A DNA stretch of 64,000 nucleotides from Paenarthrobacter sp. GOM3. GTDB taxonomy: Bacteria; Actinomycetota; Actinomycetes; Actinomycetales; Micrococcaceae. The stretch spans positions 682,001 to 746,000 of the forward strand of contig NZ_CP136562.1 of assembly GCF_018215265.2 (NCBI RefSeq). Direction: 5' to 3'. The position numbers and the translations under genes were made by a program. This document shows, piece by piece, positions 63,249 through 64,000 of this stretch. The notes beneath the pieces are model-generated. The model did not search any database. It was not told the DNA's origin and saw nothing but the letters and a program-made list of their open reading frames with translations. Position 1 is the stretch's first letter, and each line of letters begins with the position of its first letter.

Positions 63249-63301
63249 GTGAAACGGACTCAGCCGGCGTTAAACGGACTCAGCCCGTGTTAAACGGCAA
63301 T
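63249..63301. repeat. Three direct repeats at 20-bp spacing
   Basis: AAACGG at 63252, 63272 and 63292; the first two continue as ACTCAGCC and the third diverges. The exact 20-base period (about two helical turns) in the 210-base gap upstream of the GT2 gene suggests tandem sites for a DNA-binding protein. Confidence 0.6.
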
Positions 63302-63381
63302 GCCGCGCCCGTTACCGCTTTTCGCTCCAGTGGGTACTGGTGCGAACGGCGGCTTCGGGCGCGGCAGTCAAGCAGTCTGGC

Positions 63382-64000
63382 TTAGTACCAGTTGTTGGCC
63401 AAGTGGAAGGCCAGGGCAGCTGACGGGGATCCGTAGCGTTCCTTGATGTAGTTCAGGCCCCACTTGATCTGGGTCTGGTAGTTGGTTTGCCAGTCCGCAC
63501 CGGCAGAAGCCATTTTGCCGGCCGGAAGCGACTGGACAATACCGTACGCACCGCTGGAAGCGTTGGTGGCAGTGGTCCGCCAGCCTGATTCCTTCTCCCA
63601 CAGTGTGTTCAGGGCGGTCATTTCGCCCGCGCTCCAGCCGTAGCTGCCAAGGATGCTGGCGGCGTAGGCCTTTGCACCGGCGGGATCGTCCACTGCCTTC
63701 GGGGCGGCAGCAGCGGCTGCAGCCTGGGCGGCTGCGGCGGCAGCAGCGGCGTCGGCGGCCTGCTTGGCGGCAGCGTCAGCAGCAGCCTTTTCGGCAGCGG
63801 CTTGATCTGCCGCTGCCTTGTCGGCGGCAGCCTGCGCGGCAGCGGCCTGATCGGCGGCGAGCTTGTCGGTTGCGGCCTTGTCGGCGGCTGCCTTGTCAGC
63901 AGCAGCCCGGTCGGCTGCGCCCTTGGCTGCGGCGGCGTCCATCGAAGCGGAGACTTCAGCGGACTTGTTGGTGCTGACCTGGGCGGCGGCCTGGGTGTCG
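63382..64000 (-). CDS. Secreted transglycosylase-like protein with Ala/Lys-rich repeat (5' end cut by window)
   Basis: The frame is open to the window edge, so the N-terminus lies outside. The visible ~205 residues are a long repetitive AADKAAADQAA-type helical stretch followed by a C-terminal domain (about 95 residues: LNTLWEKESGWRTTATNASSGAYGIVQSLP, with catalytic-type Glu) of the lysozyme-like/aggregation-promoting-factor type, ending ALAFHLANNWY. It probably cleaves peptidoglycan glycan strands outside the cell. Confidence 0.85.
   Translation of the reverse strand, partial: DTQAAAQVSTNKSAEVSASMDAAAAKGAADRAAADKAAADKAATDKLAADQAAAAQAAADKAAADQAAAEKAAADAAAKQAADAAAAAAAAQAAAAAAAPKAVDDPAGAKAYAASILGSYGWSAGEMTALNTLWEKESGWRTTATNASSGAYGIVQSLPAGKMASAGADWQTNYQTQIKWGLNYIKERYGSPSAALAFHLANNWY

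Overview
The window looks like a chromosomal segment of a high-GC actinobacterium of the Micrococcaceae, most likely Arthrobacter or Paenarthrobacter. This rests on strong G/C third-position bias, frequent GTG starts, genes that lack a Shine-Dalgarno site but carry a -10-like hexamer exactly 6-7 bases before the start codon (leaderless promoters), and family content (LAXTG surface protein, Lhr helicase with a Nei-type glycosylase, YcnI, divergent MocR/YczE). Species assignment is inference.

Layout. 1-4.6 kb: 5'-truncated acyl-CoA dehydrogenase, a DUF1684 protein, a LAXTG cell-wall protein and a degenerate GGDEF-like protein. 4.7-6.3 kb: an unusual ECF sigma factor fused to a zinc-finger anti-sigma-like module, a membrane helix and an extracellular tail. 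6.4-18.6 kb: PEP carboxylase and assorted small units (DedA, macrodomain, amino acid permease with Lrp regulator, RluA-type enzyme, ArsR/SRPBCC pair, TetR/DUF4188 pair, MocR/YczE pair). 18.6-23.9 kb: a membrane polysaccharide synthase, a STAS protein and a GH26 enzyme in one operon, divergent from a secreted GH16 glucanase. 24-32.8 kb: Nei/Fpg glycosylase coupled to Lhr helicase, a DUF4232 lipoprotein, YcnI plus a membrane partner, and an SRPBCC protein.

32.9-51.8 kb is the most interesting part: a compact type VII secretion-like locus. A four-gene minus-strand operon (coiled-coil lipoprotein, type 1 periplasmic-binding-like protein, FHA-FtsK/EccC-type ATPase, transmembrane Ser/Thr kinase) is divergent from a WXG100 protein and a ~1,900-residue RHS/YD-repeat polymorphic toxin. 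After the toxin comes an array of small integral membrane proteins, probably immunity proteins. One is translationally coupled to the toxin stop, a close paralog sits behind a 60-bp relic of a toxin C-terminus, and at least two more diverged members follow. Usual T7SS parts (EccB, EccD, EccE, mycosin; or EsaA, EssA, EssB) are not recognisable. I infer that the kinase and the lipoprotein take the EssB-like and EsaA-like places.

52-54 kb carries a DUF805 protein, a tandem pair of paralogous single-pass proteins and tRNA-Ser(CGA). 54.2-56.6 kb is a tight three-gene cassette (dehydrogenase, PTPS/QueD-like enzyme, glycosyltransferase), possibly for a glycosylated pterin-like compound. 56.6-64 kb is housekeeping: winged-helix protein, tadA and upp on overlapping head-to-head promoters, VOC, HAD and PLP-decarboxylase genes, a GT2 enzyme and a 5'-truncated secreted transglycosylase-like protein.
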